A stretch of 64,000 bases of DNA from Candidatus Aminicenantota bacterium (GCA_016927475.1 JAFGMO010000054.1:1-64000); one strand, 5' to 3'; positions 26,493-35,991 are shown, numbered from the stretch's first letter. Made by a program: numbers and translations. Notes: a model not told the origin generated them from the sequence alone.

Positions 26493-27599
26493 ATGATCAA
26501 TGCAAAGGTTGCGCTTGTTCATGATTGGTTGACAGGACAAAGAGGCGGGGAAAAAGTTCTCGAAGTTTTTTCCGAGATTTTTCCCCGTGCTCCCATTTAT
26601 ACCCTTTTTTACTTTCCCGGCAGCCAATCCGAAATCCTTGAACAAAAGGATATTCGAACAAGTTTTCTGCAGCGAATGCCTTTTCTGAAAAGAAGATACC
26701 GCTTTTACCTGCCTCTTTTTCCCCTGGCCGCGGAGATGTTCGATCTTCAGGAATACGATCTTGTCCTGTCGAGTTCTCACTGTGTGGCCAAAGGAATTAT
26801 TCCCCGTCCTGATGCGCTTCACATCAGTTATATCCATTCTCCCATCCGTTATGCCTGGAACCAGTACTTTCCTTATTTTTCTCCAAAAAAACTGGGCCTC
26901 TTTTCCAAATTTTTAATCCCGCCGGTGATCCATTACCTCAGGTTGTGGGATGAGTCATCTTCTCACCGTGTGGACCATTTTGTCGCCAACTCACACAATG
27001 TGGCCCGAAGAATCGAGAAGTACTACCGCCGTTCGGCCGAAGTCATCCATCCCCCTGTCGACACGGTGTTTTTTCAACCTGGAGAGCTGAAAAAAGACTA
27101 TTTTCTTATTGTTTCCGCCCTTGTGCCCTACAAGAGAATCGATCTGGCCGTAGCGGCTTTCAGCAAATCGGGATGCCCACTTTATATCGTCGGTGACGGT
27201 CCCGATTATAAAAAGCTGAAAAGCCAGGCTAAATCTAATGTCCGCTTTCTTGGTTCCGTCGATGCCGAAACTCTGAAGCGGACCTACCAGGAAGCCCAGG
27301 CGCTTCTCATGCCCGGTGAAGAAGATTTTGGCATAAATGCCCTGGAATCACAGGCCTGCGGCACTCCGGTCATTGCCTATGAAAGGGGAGGAGCGCTGGA
27401 AACGATACTCCCCGGGAAAACGGGTCTTTTCTTTCGGAAACAAAGAATACAATATCTTCTGGATGTGCTTGACAAATTCCAAAGCATGCAATTTAATAGA
27501 GCATTCATTCGCGAAAACGCGCTGAAATTCTCCCGGAACACCTTTAAAGAGTCAATGTGCCGTTATCTTGAAAAAAAGACGGAGGCGGCACAAGGATAA
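26493..27599 (+). CDS. Glycosyltransferase family 4
   Basis: The 368-residue enzyme starts INAKVALVHDWLTGQRGGEK, a pattern frequent in mannosyl- and exopolysaccharide transferases of this family, then YIHSPIRYAW, the donor domain from SALVPYKRIDLAV, and the E-x7-E region EEDFGINALESQACGTP. Unlike the earlier cluster genes it is separated by 62 bases and has its own leaderless-type promoter. The next gene starts 3 bases after its stop. Confidence 0.9.
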   Translation: MINAKVALVHDWLTGQRGGEKVLEVFSEIFPRAPIYTLFYFPGSQSEILEQKDIRTSFLQRMPFLKRRYRFYLPLFPLAAEMFDLQEYDLVLSSSHCVAKGIIPRPDALHISYIHSPIRYAWNQYFPYFSPKKLGLFSKFLIPPVIHYLRLWDESSSHRVDHFVANSHNVARRIEKYYRRSAEVIHPPVDTVFFQPGELKKDYFLIVSALVPYKRIDLAVAAFSKSGCPLYIVGDGPDYKKLKSQAKSNVRFLGSVDAETLKRTYQEAQALLMPGEEDFGINALESQACGTPVIAYERGGALETILPGKTGLFFRKQRIQYLLDVLDKFQSMQFNRAFIRENALKFSRNTFKESMCRYLEKKTEAAQG

Positions 27600-27602
27600 A
27601 GA

Positions 27603-29051
27603 ATGTTAAAACGGCAACGGACGCGGTTAATCGGATTGTTCCTTTTCAGTGATATTTTAGGCATTTTATGTGCCTATTTTTATTCCTACTTTTTTCGCTT
27701 TTATGCGCTTTTCATACCCGTCGATCCCAATAAAGGAATTCCACCGGTCAAGGACTATATTTTTGTATTTTTTATGTTTTTAAGCGTGCATCTCGTCGTT
27801 TTTTATGTCCAGGGTTTCTACAAAAAGAGACTCAAGAGAACGCGTTTCGACGATTTTATCTTCATCACCCTCAATGCCGTGGCTACGTTGGCGGTTTGTT
27901 TGGCCATCCTGAGCTATTTGTCCAATTACAGCCAGGGAAGAGCGCCGCTATTCAGAATGACGTTCAAGATATCCCATGGATTCCTGGCCGTGTATTTTTT
28001 TGTGTTTATTCTGCTGGTTACTTTTTTCAGGAACCAGATCTATTTTTTCATGAAGAGACGCTATGCCAAGGGATTGAGCCTTCAGAATGTTCTGATCATA
28101 GGTGCCGGAGAAATGGGAAAAGCGGTGGCCCAGAAACTTACCCAGTATAAAGACCTCGGATTTTCCGTTAAAGGATTTTTGGATGATGGGGAGAAAGCCG
28201 GGGACAAAATCGATATCGATGGAGGCATCAGTGTTTTGGGCCGGTTGGAAGAGTTGAGCCAAACCGTCGAACAATACAACATAAGTGATGTATATGTCGC
28301 ACTTGACCTTAACAATTATAACAAGATCCTGGCCACGCTGAAGGTTCTGGAGAAACATGTGGTCAATATCCGATTGATCCCTGATTTATTTCAGCTTTTG
28401 ACGCTTAAAGCCAGCATCCAGGACCTGGACGGATTTCCCGTTATCTCTATCGATGAGCCTCCCCTGCGAGGAATAATGCTTATTTTAAAGCGTCTTATCG
28501 ACTTTATCGTCTCTTTGGTCCTGCTGATCCTTATTTCCCCTTTTTTGCTCCTGATGGCTCTGCTTGTCAAACTGTCTTCCAAGGGACCTGTTCTTTACCA
28601 TCAGGAGCGTATGGGACTGGACGGAAAGACATTTACCATTCATAAATTCCGAACAATGATTTCAAACGCCGAAGACGGTACAGGGCCTGTAATGGCCCGG
28701 CGTGACGACCCCAGAATGACCCATTTAGGGCGGATTCTTCGAAAATTCAGCATTGATGAACTTCCCCAGTTTATAAACGTTCTAAAAGGTGAGATGAGTC
28801 TCATCGGCCCCAGGCCTGAACGGCCCCATTTTGTGAAGAATTTTAAAGAAATGATCCCAAAATACATGCTGCGTCATAAAGTGAAATCAGGGATAACGGG
28901 CTGGGCTCAGGTTCATGGATTGCGCCAGGATACGCCTATCGAAAAACGCCTGGAGTATGATTTTTATTATATTCAGAACTGGTCCATTTCCCTCGACATC
29001 AAAATCATCTGGCTGACGTTGAGGAAGGGATTCATTGATAAAACCGTATAG
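27603..29051 (+). CDS. Undecaprenyl-phosphate sugar-1-phosphate transferase (initiating polyprenyl glycosylphosphotransferase)
   Basis: The 482-residue membrane enzyme starts polysaccharide repeat-unit synthesis by moving a sugar-1-phosphate from a nucleotide sugar to undecaprenyl phosphate. It has four N-terminal membrane helices (about 10-140), a Rossmann CoA-binding-like domain (GAGEMGKAVAQKL), a further helix near 295-320, and the conserved catalytic part KRLIDF...HQERMGLDGKTF, KFRTM, DELPQF, SLIGPRPE and TGWAQVHG. It closes the glycosyltransferase cluster; no flippase or polymerase gene is in the window. Confidence 0.93.
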   Translation: MLKRQRTRLIGLFLFSDILGILCAYFYSYFFRFYALFIPVDPNKGIPPVKDYIFVFFMFLSVHLVVFYVQGFYKKRLKRTRFDDFIFITLNAVATLAVCLAILSYLSNYSQGRAPLFRMTFKISHGFLAVYFFVFILLVTFFRNQIYFFMKRRYAKGLSLQNVLIIGAGEMGKAVAQKLTQYKDLGFSVKGFLDDGEKAGDKIDIDGGISVLGRLEELSQTVEQYNISDVYVALDLNNYNKILATLKVLEKHVVNIRLIPDLFQLLTLKASIQDLDGFPVISIDEPPLRGIMLILKRLIDFIVSLVLLILISPFLLLMALLVKLSSKGPVLYHQERMGLDGKTFTIHKFRTMISNAEDGTGPVMARRDDPRMTHLGRILRKFSIDELPQFINVLKGEMSLIGPRPERPHFVKNFKEMIPKYMLRHKVKSGITGWAQVHGLRQDTPIEKRLEYDFYYIQNWSISLDIKIIWLTLRKGFIDKTV

Positions 29052-29120
29052 CCTGCATTATTACCTGGAAAACAGCAACAGTCATCATCCGGTTCATCCG
29101 GGTGATCCAGGATTACAGGC
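29051..29120. repeat. REP-like nested palindrome between convergent genes
   Basis: Successive inverted pairs nest inside one another: GCCTG (29051-29055) with CAGGC (29116-29120), CCTGG with CCAGG (29107-29111), ATC with GAT and CCGG with CCGG around a short loop. It starts with CCTGCATTATT, the same 11 bases found in the ends of the 262-bp element. It may act as a two-way terminator or be a decayed repeat copy. Confidence 0.5.
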
Positions 29121-29163
29121 AATAAGGCAGGATCGTTAAGTATTATGCCGGAAGCGTAAGATT

Positions 29164-29733
29164 TTACGATTTGAGGATGCGGATGCCGATTTGGGTGTAG
29201 TGGACCGCTGTTGTTACGGTCAGTATCATGGTGGCGATATAAAGGATAATCAGCCAGGATGGTCTTATCTCCAAAAGGTTGAAAAAAAGAACAAAAACGA
29301 CGACCAAAAATTGGAAGATAGTACTGATTTTTCCTCCAAGAGTCGGTTTGAAATCTTTGTAACCCTTGACTTTAAAAAGAATAAGCGAAGCTCCGGATAT
29401 GAGAATATCCCGTCCCAAAACAGCGGCAGTCAGCCAGATGGGGATGATATTTGGCGAACAGACGGCCGGCAGCGACAAAATAATATAAGCGGTGGTCATG
29501 GCTAGTTTGTCGGCAGCCGGATCAAGAATGGCTCCTATTTTTGTTTTTTGGTTCAGCAAACGGGCGGCGAGTCCATCCAGGCCGTCGGATAGGCTGGCCC
29601 CTAAAAAAACGGCAAAAGCACATCCCGTATTTCTCTTGAGAATGAAATACAAAAAAACGGGAACCAGGAGTATTCTGAAAAGGCTGATACTGTTGGGAAC
29701 ATTGAAGAATCTCTGAGGAGTTCTATTTTGCAT
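29164..29733 (-). CDS. pgsA: CDP-diacylglycerol--glycerol-3-phosphate 3-phosphatidyltransferase
   Basis: The 189-residue membrane enzyme makes phosphatidylglycerol phosphate. It carries the full CDP-alcohol phosphotransferase motif D-G-L-D-G-L-A-A-R...G-A-I-L-D-P-A-A-D near residues 50-75 and about five or six membrane helices. The N-terminal NVPNSISLFRILLVPVFLYF region is typical of PgsA. It is the last gene of the minus-strand miaA-hflX run, 25 bases after the TPR/SLH gene. Related CDP-alcohol enzymes cannot be wholly excluded. Confidence 0.9.
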   Translation of the reverse strand: MQNRTPQRFFNVPNSISLFRILLVPVFLYFILKRNTGCAFAVFLGASLSDGLDGLAARLLNQKTKIGAILDPAADKLAMTTAYIILSLPAVCSPNIIPIWLTAAVLGRDILISGASLILFKVKGYKDFKPTLGGKISTIFQFLVVVFVLFFNLLEIRPSWLIILYIATMILTVTTAVHYTQIGIRILKS

Positions 29734-29758
29734 TTGTTTTATTCGGATGCATGTCTAT

Positions 29759-31078
29759 CTATTTGATAAGCGCTGATATGATATCGATCAGCTGGATGGC
29801 TTCTTGACCCGTAATGTGAAAGTTCGGATGGAATTTTTTATCCTGGGAAAGACTCATGATATCGTAGGACAAAATCTTTTTTATCGGTTGGTAGTAAAGA
29901 TTATCCGGAGATACATCTTCGATCACGATTCTTTGAGGCGGAATCTGCTGGATGAATGTGTATCCTTTTTCTTCCAGGTAAGTGATAATACGGAGCAGGA
30001 TCTCCGCCATCTCTACCCGGGTTACTGTTCTTTTGGGTTGAAAGGTATGGTTCGGATAGACTTCCATGAGTCCCAATGAAGTCATCTGTAAAATATATTT
30101 TTGAGCCCAGGAAGTGGCGACGTCGGTGATGATGGGAGGGTTTGAGTTTTGTACGTCCAAATGGTCCTTCAGTTTGATGGCAAGGACGGCCGACATTTGT
30201 TCCTTGGTTATGGCACTGGTAGTGGGAATAGTGTCATATTGGCTGGGCAGATCAAAAATGCCGAGCCTGTTCTTTAAGGTGTTGATTTTTTGCTCAACAT
30301 TTTTGTCTCCAGGGGAGATATCGGCGATTTTTTCAAAGACTTCAAGGCTTTCCGCATCTTTATTCGTTTCATACAGGGTGTTGGCATAAAGATAAAGAAC
30401 TTCGATATTCCGGGGTTCTAAAGCGGCCATGGTTTTTAAATGAACGAGGGCATTTTCTTTCTTGCCTTCTTCAAGGTAGATTTCCGCTAGGCCCATGTGA
30501 GCCTCCGGGGATTTGGGGGAGTAATAAAGAGTTTTCAGGAAGGCTTTCCGGCTGTTTTCGATATATCCCTGTTTTATAAATGTGCGGGCTTCGCTTAGTG
30601 TTTCTTGTGTTTTTTGTGTCATGAGCATTTCATAATTTTCCGCCGCCCATGTATTATCCGGATTGTCTCTTAAAATGTTCCTCAGTTCGGAAAAAGCCAG
30701 ATCCGTTTTCCCTGTTTTTTGATAAAGTTGGGCCAGTCCCTCCCGGGCCGTTACCAAATTGGCATGAGAATGAAGGGCGGCCTTGAAACTTAATTCGGCC
30801 TGCTGATAGTCTGAATAAAGCATGTAGATATAACCCAAACCGGTGTAGTAGAAGGGATTTTCGATTCCCAGCTTAGTCAGGTATTTTTCGGCCTTACTTC
30901 CGTTTCCTTTCCGAAGTTCTTTCCAAGCATCTTCAACAAGTATTCTTTGGTCCAGCGAAAACCGCGAGATGACCTCCGGTGGGAAAGTTCCGAAATACAG
31001 AGATGGAGGGGGTGTCAGTTGTGTGGTGCAGGCTCCAAGTATAAAGAGAAGGGGAAGGTGCAATATTTTCCTTTTCAA
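29759..31078 (-). CDS. TPR lipoprotein with C-terminal SLH-like domains
   Basis: The 439-residue protein has a lipobox (ILGAC, Cys17), tetratricopeptide repeats over about residues 45-270, and two C-terminal segments resembling S-layer homology domains (SLGLMEVYPNHTFQPKRTVTRVE pattern near 340, and a second near 405 with DIMS...FHPNFHITGQEA). SLH domains bind cell-wall polymers, so it may tether an assembly complex to the envelope. It starts 2 bases after hflX. The exact role is unknown. Confidence 0.78.
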   Translation of the reverse strand: MKRKILHLPLLFILGACTTQLTPPPSLYFGTFPPEVISRFSLDQRILVEDAWKELRKGNGSKAEKYLTKLGIENPFYYTGLGYIYMLYSDYQQAELSFKAALHSHANLVTAREGLAQLYQKTGKTDLAFSELRNILRDNPDNTWAAENYEMLMTQKTQETLSEARTFIKQGYIENSRKAFLKTLYYSPKSPEAHMGLAEIYLEEGKKENALVHLKTMAALEPRNIEVLYLYANTLYETNKDAESLEVFEKIADISPGDKNVEQKINTLKNRLGIFDLPSQYDTIPTTSAITKEQMSAVLAIKLKDHLDVQNSNPPIITDVATSWAQKYILQMTSLGLMEVYPNHTFQPKRTVTRVEMAEILLRIITYLEEKGYTFIQQIPPQRIVIEDVSPDNLYYQPIKKILSYDIMSLSQDKKFHPNFHITGQEAIQLIDIISALIK

Positions 31079-31080
31079 TT

Positions 31081-32358
31081 TCAGTCTCCTCTCTTGGTGA
31101 TATAAGGCTCAAGTTTTTTAGCTGATTCAGGATCGGCTAAAATTTTCATGGTAATATACCCGTTTTCCGCTTTCTTATGAAGTACAAATGCCCATTTGGA
31201 TAAGGATTTTATCATGTCTTTTTCGAAAAACGGCAGATGCAGTTCGTATTCCTTTAGGTCTTCTAAGATAGCAGATTTGACCGATTCTTTCAAAGCATTC
31301 ATGCCCATACCTGTTTTGGCGGAAATATAGACGGTGTGTCCTTCTGCATTCTTGTTTTTACTCAAAACTTCCTCAGGATCGGGGAGAAGATCGATCTTGT
31401 TGTAAACCTTGATAACAGGGGCTTTTTCCACACCCAGTTCAGCTAAAATGTTTTCCACAACCGCGGTTTTTTTTTCATCTTCAGGGTCGGCTGTGTCGAT
31501 GACATGGAGAAGGCAATCAGCTTCTTTGACTTCCTCCAGGGTTGCCTTAAACGCAGCTATGAGTTCATGAGGAAGTTTTTTTATAAAGCCGACCGTATCG
31601 CTTAAAAAAATGGAAATGCCGCTTTCCAGACGAACCCGGCGAAGAACGGGGTCCAAAGTGGCGAAAAGCTGGGGCGAGGTCAACATGGATTCCCGGGAGA
31701 GGATATTGAAAAGGGTGGATTTTCCCGCGTTGGTATATCCTACAAGCGAAACCATGGGAATACGGATTCCTTTCCGGCTTTTTCGCTGTAGGGAGCGTCT
31801 TTTTTGGATGTGCTGGATATCTTTTTTGATTTTGGTGATCCGGTCGAGAATACGTCTGCGGTCTTCTTCCAGCTTCTTTTCTCCGGGGCCCCGTGTGCCT
31901 ATCCCGGCTCCCAGGCGGGAGAGAGCCATGCCCTTTCCATGAAGGCGGGGAAGGTAATAATTCAACTGTGCCAGCTCGACCTGAAGTTTTCCTTCCCGGC
32001 TGCGCGCTCTTTGGGTAAAGATATCCAGAATAAGCTGTGTTCTGTCGATGACCTTTTCTTTTATTTCATCCTCGAGGCTGCGCTGCTGCACGGGAGTCAG
32101 GTCCCGGTCAAAGATGATAAGACCGGCTTCCAGTTCTTCTTTCATGGATATGATTTCAAAAACTTTTCCTTTGCCTATGAAAAATTTAGGGTGTATGGCG
32201 GTCCGGACCTGGAACACCTCTTTAACTACCAGCGCTCCGGCGGTCTGCGCCAATCCCCTCAATTCTTCCATTGATTCTTTGGCATTGTCCTTCTCTTCTT
32301 TTGTGGTTGAGAGGTGGACAAGAATAGCTTTTTCCATATCCGCCTTCATTTTATTCAT
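31081..32358 (-). CDS. hflX: GTPase HflX
   Basis: HflX is a ribosome-associated GTPase that rescues or splits stalled ribosomes. The 425-residue protein has the N-terminal HflX domain, a coiled-coil linker (SRLGAGIGTRGPGEKKLEEDR), the P-loop GYTNAGKSTLFN, DTVGFI and the NKID motif. The start may instead be the ATG at 32337, which has AAGG just upstream. It follows miaA by 12 bases, the same order as in many bacteria. Confidence 0.95.
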   Translation of the reverse strand: MNKMKADMEKAILVHLSTTKEEKDNAKESMEELRGLAQTAGALVVKEVFQVRTAIHPKFFIGKGKVFEIISMKEELEAGLIIFDRDLTPVQQRSLEDEIKEKVIDRTQLILDIFTQRARSREGKLQVELAQLNYYLPRLHGKGMALSRLGAGIGTRGPGEKKLEEDRRRILDRITKIKKDIQHIQKRRSLQRKSRKGIRIPMVSLVGYTNAGKSTLFNILSRESMLTSPQLFATLDPVLRRVRLESGISIFLSDTVGFIKKLPHELIAAFKATLEEVKEADCLLHVIDTADPEDEKKTAVVENILAELGVEKAPVIKVYNKIDLLPDPEEVLSKNKNAEGHTVYISAKTGMGMNALKESVKSAILEDLKEYELHLPFFEKDMIKSLSKWAFVLHKKAENGYITMKILADPESAKKLEPYITKRGD

Positions 32359-32370
32359 GAATCGTTCCGG

Positions 32371-33297
32371 TTATTTAAGATTCTTCTCAATATATTCTCT
32401 AATGGGCCGGAATTCTTTAGGGGAAAACCAGCGGATCCCTTTCATTTTCCGGAACCAGGTTTTCTGCCGTTTGGCATAGCGGCGAGTATCCTGTTTCATG
32501 AGGAGCACCGCTTCTTCTTTGGTGGTTTTTCCGTTTAAAAAGTTGAGGACATGCTTGTATCCCAGAGCGCGAAAGGCCGGCACATGGGAGGATATCCCGC
32601 TGTCCAGTAATGTTTGGACCTCCTGTATGATACCACGTTCAAACATGCGATCCACCCTCTTTTCTATCTTTTTGACCAGAAGATCCCTTTCCAGTATGAG
32701 TCCTATTTTGAGGACAAAATAATCCTCAACAAAAGATCGCGTCTTTTGAAAATGATGGGACATGGGTATTCCTGTCGTCTCGAATACTTCCAGAGCGCGG
32801 ATGATTCGAATCTTATCATTGGGGCTTATCCTCTGACTGATGCCGGGATCGATCTCTTCCAATCGCTGTCTGAGAGATTCCAATCCTTTCTTGCGGAATT
32901 CGGCTTCCAGTTTCGTGCGGACGGAAGGATCTTTTTGTCCTTCGGGGAAAAGTCCGTTAAATAAGGCCGAAAAATAAAGGCCCGTTCCTCCGGTGATAAT
33001 CGGAAGAAGGCCTCTTTTGAGGATGTCTTCAGCCGCTTCAAGAGAAAGACGGGCGAACTCGGCGGCGGTGAATTGTTCCCAAGGCGATTTGATATCGATA
33101 AGGTGGTGGGGTATTTTTTGTCGAACGGAAGGAGCGATTTTATCCGTTCCAATATCAAAACCTTTGTAAACCTGCATGGAATCACAGTTGATGATTTCTC
33201 CACCAAAAGTTTTCGCCAGACGGAGAGAAATACGGCTTTTGCCGACTCCGGTGGGGCCCAGCACGCAGACGAGATTTTTTCTATCTAACTTGTTCAT
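32371..33297 (-). CDS. miaA: tRNA dimethylallyltransferase
   Basis: MiaA adds a dimethylallyl group to A37 of tRNAs reading UNN codons. The 308-residue protein has the P-loop LGPTGVGKSRISL, the NCDSMQVYKGFDIGTDK substrate motif, GGTGLY, and the C-terminal RYAKRQKTWFR tRNA-binding segment. Its neighbours hflX (downstream) and a possible 30-aa peptide (upstream) lie within 15 bases, so it is part of one operon. Confidence 0.95.
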   Translation of the reverse strand: MNKLDRKNLVCVLGPTGVGKSRISLRLAKTFGGEIINCDSMQVYKGFDIGTDKIAPSVRQKIPHHLIDIKSPWEQFTAAEFARLSLEAAEDILKRGLLPIITGGTGLYFSALFNGLFPEGQKDPSVRTKLEAEFRKKGLESLRQRLEEIDPGISQRISPNDKIRIIRALEVFETTGIPMSHHFQKTRSFVEDYFVLKIGLILERDLLVKKIEKRVDRMFERGIIQEVQTLLDSGISSHVPAFRALGYKHVLNFLNGKTTKEEAVLLMKQDTRRYAKRQKTWFRKMKGIRWFSPKEFRPIREYIEKNLK

Positions 33298-33311
33298 AAA
33301 AATGATCCGGG

Positions 33312-33404
33312 CTATAAAACAAGGGCAATGAAGATAAAAAGAAAAAGAGCCGTCAGCAAAAACAGAAGGCCGAATACCTGTTTTTTTCGTATCATTCTTT
33401 CCAT
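33312..33404 (-). CDS. Possible 30-aa single-helix membrane peptide
   Basis: This short frame starts with ATG 13 bases before the end of the upstream DUF4388 gene and stops 15 bases before miaA, filling the gap. It would encode MERMIRKK followed by an unbroken hydrophobic helix (VFGLLFLLTALFLFIFIALVL) and nothing else. No strong ribosome binding site is visible; coupling to the upstream gene would be needed. Whether it is made is uncertain. Confidence 0.35.
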   Translation of the reverse strand: MERMIRKKQVFGLLFLLTALFLFIFIALVL

Positions 33405-34489
33405 ATCGTGAGGTTCTTCATGATTTTGGATTCATGCTCACTACCGAAAACTTTTTTTACGGCCAGGACCTCTGCGACCAGAATTTCGTTCAAGTTTTCT
33501 ATAAAACTCCTTTTTTCCTCAAGGCTGAAAAGTGTGAATTTTGCTCTAAGGTTCGCATTCAGGGAGACGGAGCCGTCCGTTCCCAGCTCAATCTTTTGAA
33601 ATATGGGCGTAAGTGACGGCTTGATTTCTTCAAGGCATTTTTTCAGGACATTGATGGAAACGGGTCCGATTTCTTTGGAGATATATTTATAGATATGGGT
33701 GCAGTTGGTGTTAAACACTGAGACGATCTGTTCGAAGTCCAGGGGTAAATATTCATCGAGAAAGCTGTCATGGGACGATTTCTGCGAAAAGATAAGAAAT
33801 CCGAGGCTGTAAAGCGTGTAAATTGATGTCAGAGATTCCCTTTGAGAAATATTGCTGGCTTTTAGTACTTTTGCCAGTGTCGTATTTTCCGATAGAAGAT
33901 TTAAAATGTATATGTCTGCGGGAGAGAGGGCCAGTTCCGTACTCCAGGACGGCTGAACAGCCCTGACGGGGGTGTTCAAGGGGGGGAGCATCGTCTTGAT
34001 TAGCTCAAGGTTTTTCATGCTGCGGACGCCATCTAAAATCAGCTCCTGTGTCGGGATCTGAAAATATATGTCCGAGTCGTAAAAATGATGCCCGGCGTCA
34101 AAATCAAAGGCGGCTTGGGAACAGTTAAAAAAGGGAAACAATTCATTGTAAAGGTACTCTTTCATTTGTTCCCATAGGTGTGCCGCGGAGGTCTCATGGA
34201 TTTCGAGAAAAGCACGCATCAATGAGGTGTTTTTTTGTCCCGAATAACGCAGGCAGTTTTCAAAGTCGAGCGGGCCGAGAATTTTTTTTTCGACAAGCGC
34301 CTTGAAAAAATCATCCTCGGGGAAACCTTTTTTTTCTACGATGATAAGGCCGTTCTTGAATACAAATCCGTTTTCGCCGTCTGCCGTTTTCAGATGAAGG
34401 CAGCCCGTTTTTTTTCTCTTCCAGATATGAAAGAGAAGACGCGGAAAGGAAGTGAGAGAAAGGTCACCCTGAAGCGGATTTTCAGCCAT
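33392..34489 (-). CDS. DUF4388 (PATAN-like) domain protein
   Basis: The 365-residue cytoplasmic protein begins with a DUF4388 domain (LQGDLSLTSFPRLLFHIWKRKKTG, then LHLK...VFKNGLIIVEK), found in many deltaproteobacterial and acidobacterial regulators and signalling adaptors. The middle part looks helical, resembling winged-helix segments (TTLAKVLKASNIS...SIYTLYSLGFL). The ATG at 34489 is chosen over 34495 because the promoter -10 box ends at 34496, which would place transcription start at this ATG. It is the first gene of the miaA-hflX-pgsA run. Partner unknown. Confidence 0.72.
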   Translation of the reverse strand: MAENPLQGDLSLTSFPRLLFHIWKRKKTGCLHLKTADGENGFVFKNGLIIVEKKGFPEDDFFKALVEKKILGPLDFENCLRYSGQKNTSLMRAFLEIHETSAAHLWEQMKEYLYNELFPFFNCSQAAFDFDAGHHFYDSDIYFQIPTQELILDGVRSMKNLELIKTMLPPLNTPVRAVQPSWSTELALSPADIYILNLLSENTTLAKVLKASNISQRESLTSIYTLYSLGFLIFSQKSSHDSFLDEYLPLDFEQIVSVFNTNCTHIYKYISKEIGPVSINVLKKCLEEIKPSLTPIFQKIELGTDGSVSLNANLRAKFTLFSLEEKRSFIENLNEILVAEVLAVKKVFGSEHESKIMKNLTIWKE

Positions 34490-34495
34490 AGACAT

Positions 34496-34524
34496 ACTGT
34501 AACGATGTGCGGTTTTTGTGTCAA
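34496..34524 (-). promoter_or_regulatory. Promoter of the DUF4388-miaA-hflX-pgsA run, leaderless layout
   Basis: Minus strand TTGACA (34519-34524), 17-base spacer, TACAGT (34496-34501). Six bases follow before the ATG at 34489, so the mRNA would start at the initiation codon. Confidence 0.7.
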
Positions 34525-34576
34525 CAGGTGTCCCTCTTGGGGTGGAGCTTCGTTTGTGACAGGAAATAAACGTTCG

Positions 34577-35284
34577 TTACCGCAGAGCCGTTGTCTGGAT
34601 AAGGGCCAAAGCGATGTTGAAGGCGCTTTTTAGAATAAAAAAACCGTAAGAGACGAAGAGGGCTTTTTTAAGGCTTATTTTGAAGATGGCGGCCAGACCG
34701 TAGGCGAGTATGCCGAACATCCACAATTGAAAAAAATCGAACTGACTGAGGATGATATAAGGTGTGGACAAGACTTCTAGCCGGGGAAAGAAGAGTGCCA
34801 GGCTGGTTGTTGTTTGTATAAAGGATTTTCGTGTGAAGATAAGGATCAGCCGTACGGCGTTGCCTAAAAGTTTGTCGATGATATTGGCATGGATAAAAGC
34901 GGAAAAAACCAGGATGAATTTTCCTTCCGTCGAGGTCAGCCTTCCGATAACGAGAAGGAACAAGCTTGAGAGGAGAAGGCCGATCATCATGGTGATAGGA
35001 GTAAAGACAAAAGCACCCAAGAGCCTCGATGTTTTTGTCGGATTTTCATACCGTTCCAGCATCCGATTATATCTTTCTTCACCCAGACGTTCTTGAAGTT
35101 TGACATTATTTTTAAAAGTTTTGAGTGTGTCCTGCTGAATATAGGGATTGACGAGGTAAATGAAGACGGCGGTTAGGATCAGGATGAAAACAAGAGTTAA
35201 CTTCCAAACAGGTTTTTCAGCCAGAGCCTTGAAAGTTGTTTGAGGACTAAAAAACACACCTTGCAATCTGTTAAAAAAATTCAT
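34577..35284 (-). CDS. YIP1-family membrane protein in an ABC/adaptor operon
   Basis: The 235-residue protein begins [24 protein letters not shown], the usual N-terminal element of bacterial YIP1 proteins, then has about five membrane helices. Its ATG overlaps the stop of the ABC ATPase gene (ATGA), so it is translated with it. In MacAB-type operons this position normally holds a FtsX-fold permease; none is present here. It may act as the membrane partner, or the ATPase may use a permease encoded elsewhere. Confidence 0.8.
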   Translation of the reverse strand: MNFFNRLQGVFFSPQTTFKALAEKPVWKLTLVFILILTAVFIYLVNPYIQQDTLKTFKNNVKLQERLGEERYNRMLERYENPTKTSRLLGAFVFTPITMMIGLLLSSLFLLVIGRLTSTEGKFILVFSAFIHANIIDKLLGNAVRLILIFTRKSFIQTTTSLALFFPRLEVLSTPYIILSQFDFFQLWMFGILAYGLAAIFKISLKKALFVSYGFFILKSAFNIALALIQTTALR

Positions 35285-35991
35285 GATGTTGCTCCTTTTT
35301 TTTCCTCTTTTTCCATTTTACCGTCTTTCAGGTAGATGATTCTCTGTGCCTGGGAGGCGACGTTGGTGTCATGGGTCACTATGATTATCGTGTTGCCGTC
35401 GCTGTGTATCTTATGGAAGAGCTTGAGGATTTCCTGTCCGGTTTTACTGTCAAGATTTCCCGTGGGTTCATCGGCCAGGAGAATGGACGGATCGTTAACA
35501 AGAGCCCGGGCAATGGCCACACGCTGTCTTTCACCTCCCGACAGTTCATTGGGACGGTGGTACATCCTGTCGGCCATTTCCACCATTTTTAAGGCCCTTT
35601 TGACTTGTTCTTCTCTGGCCTTTTTCCGGGTTCCCTTATAGATTAAAGGGAGTTCGACATTATGAAAGGCCGTTGTCCGCGACAGCAGGTTAAAGACCTG
35701 AAAAACAAAACCGATTTCCTGGTTGCGGATATAGGCGAGTTCGTTTTCGCTGAAGGAACTGACTTCTTTTCCATTGAGAAAATATGTGCCTTCTGTAGGT
35801 GTATCGAGACAGCCGATAATATTCATCAGGGTAGACTTTCCCGATCCCGAAGGGCCCATTATGGCCAGAAACTCATTCCGTTTTATGTCAAAGGAAACCC
35901 CGTTCAGGGCTTTTACTTCCTGATTGCCGAGCTGATAGATTTTTTTCAGGTCTTCAACGGAAATGATGATATTATTATCCTGAGGTGTCAT
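35281..35991 (-). CDS. MacB/LolD-type ABC transporter ATP-binding protein
   Basis: The 236-residue ATPase has Walker [10 protein letters not shown], the Q-loop region, the signature [15 protein letters not shown], Walker [10 protein letters not shown] and the switch His in IIVTHD. Sequence class is the MacB/LolD type that drives outer-membrane lipoprotein release or antibiotic/peptide export through FtsX-like permeases. It overlaps the adaptor gene by 17 bases and the YIP1 gene by 4. Confidence 0.94.
   Translation of the reverse strand: MTPQDNNIIISVEDLKKIYQLGNQEVKALNGVSFDIKRNEFLAIMGPSGSGKSTLMNIIGCLDTPTEGTYFLNGKEVSSFSENELAYIRNQEIGFVFQVFNLLSRTTAFHNVELPLIYKGTRKKAREEQVKRALKMVEMADRMYHRPNELSGGERQRVAIARALVNDPSILLADEPTGNLDSKTGQEILKLFHKIHSDGNTIIIVTHDTNVASQAQRIIYLKDGKMEKEEKKGATS

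Noticed and set aside
22083-29051. Possible CRISPR, phage or defence genes within the glycosyltransferase block
   Set aside because: All six genes carry clear glycosyltransferase or sugar-phosphate transferase motifs; no repeats, nucleases or integrases are present.
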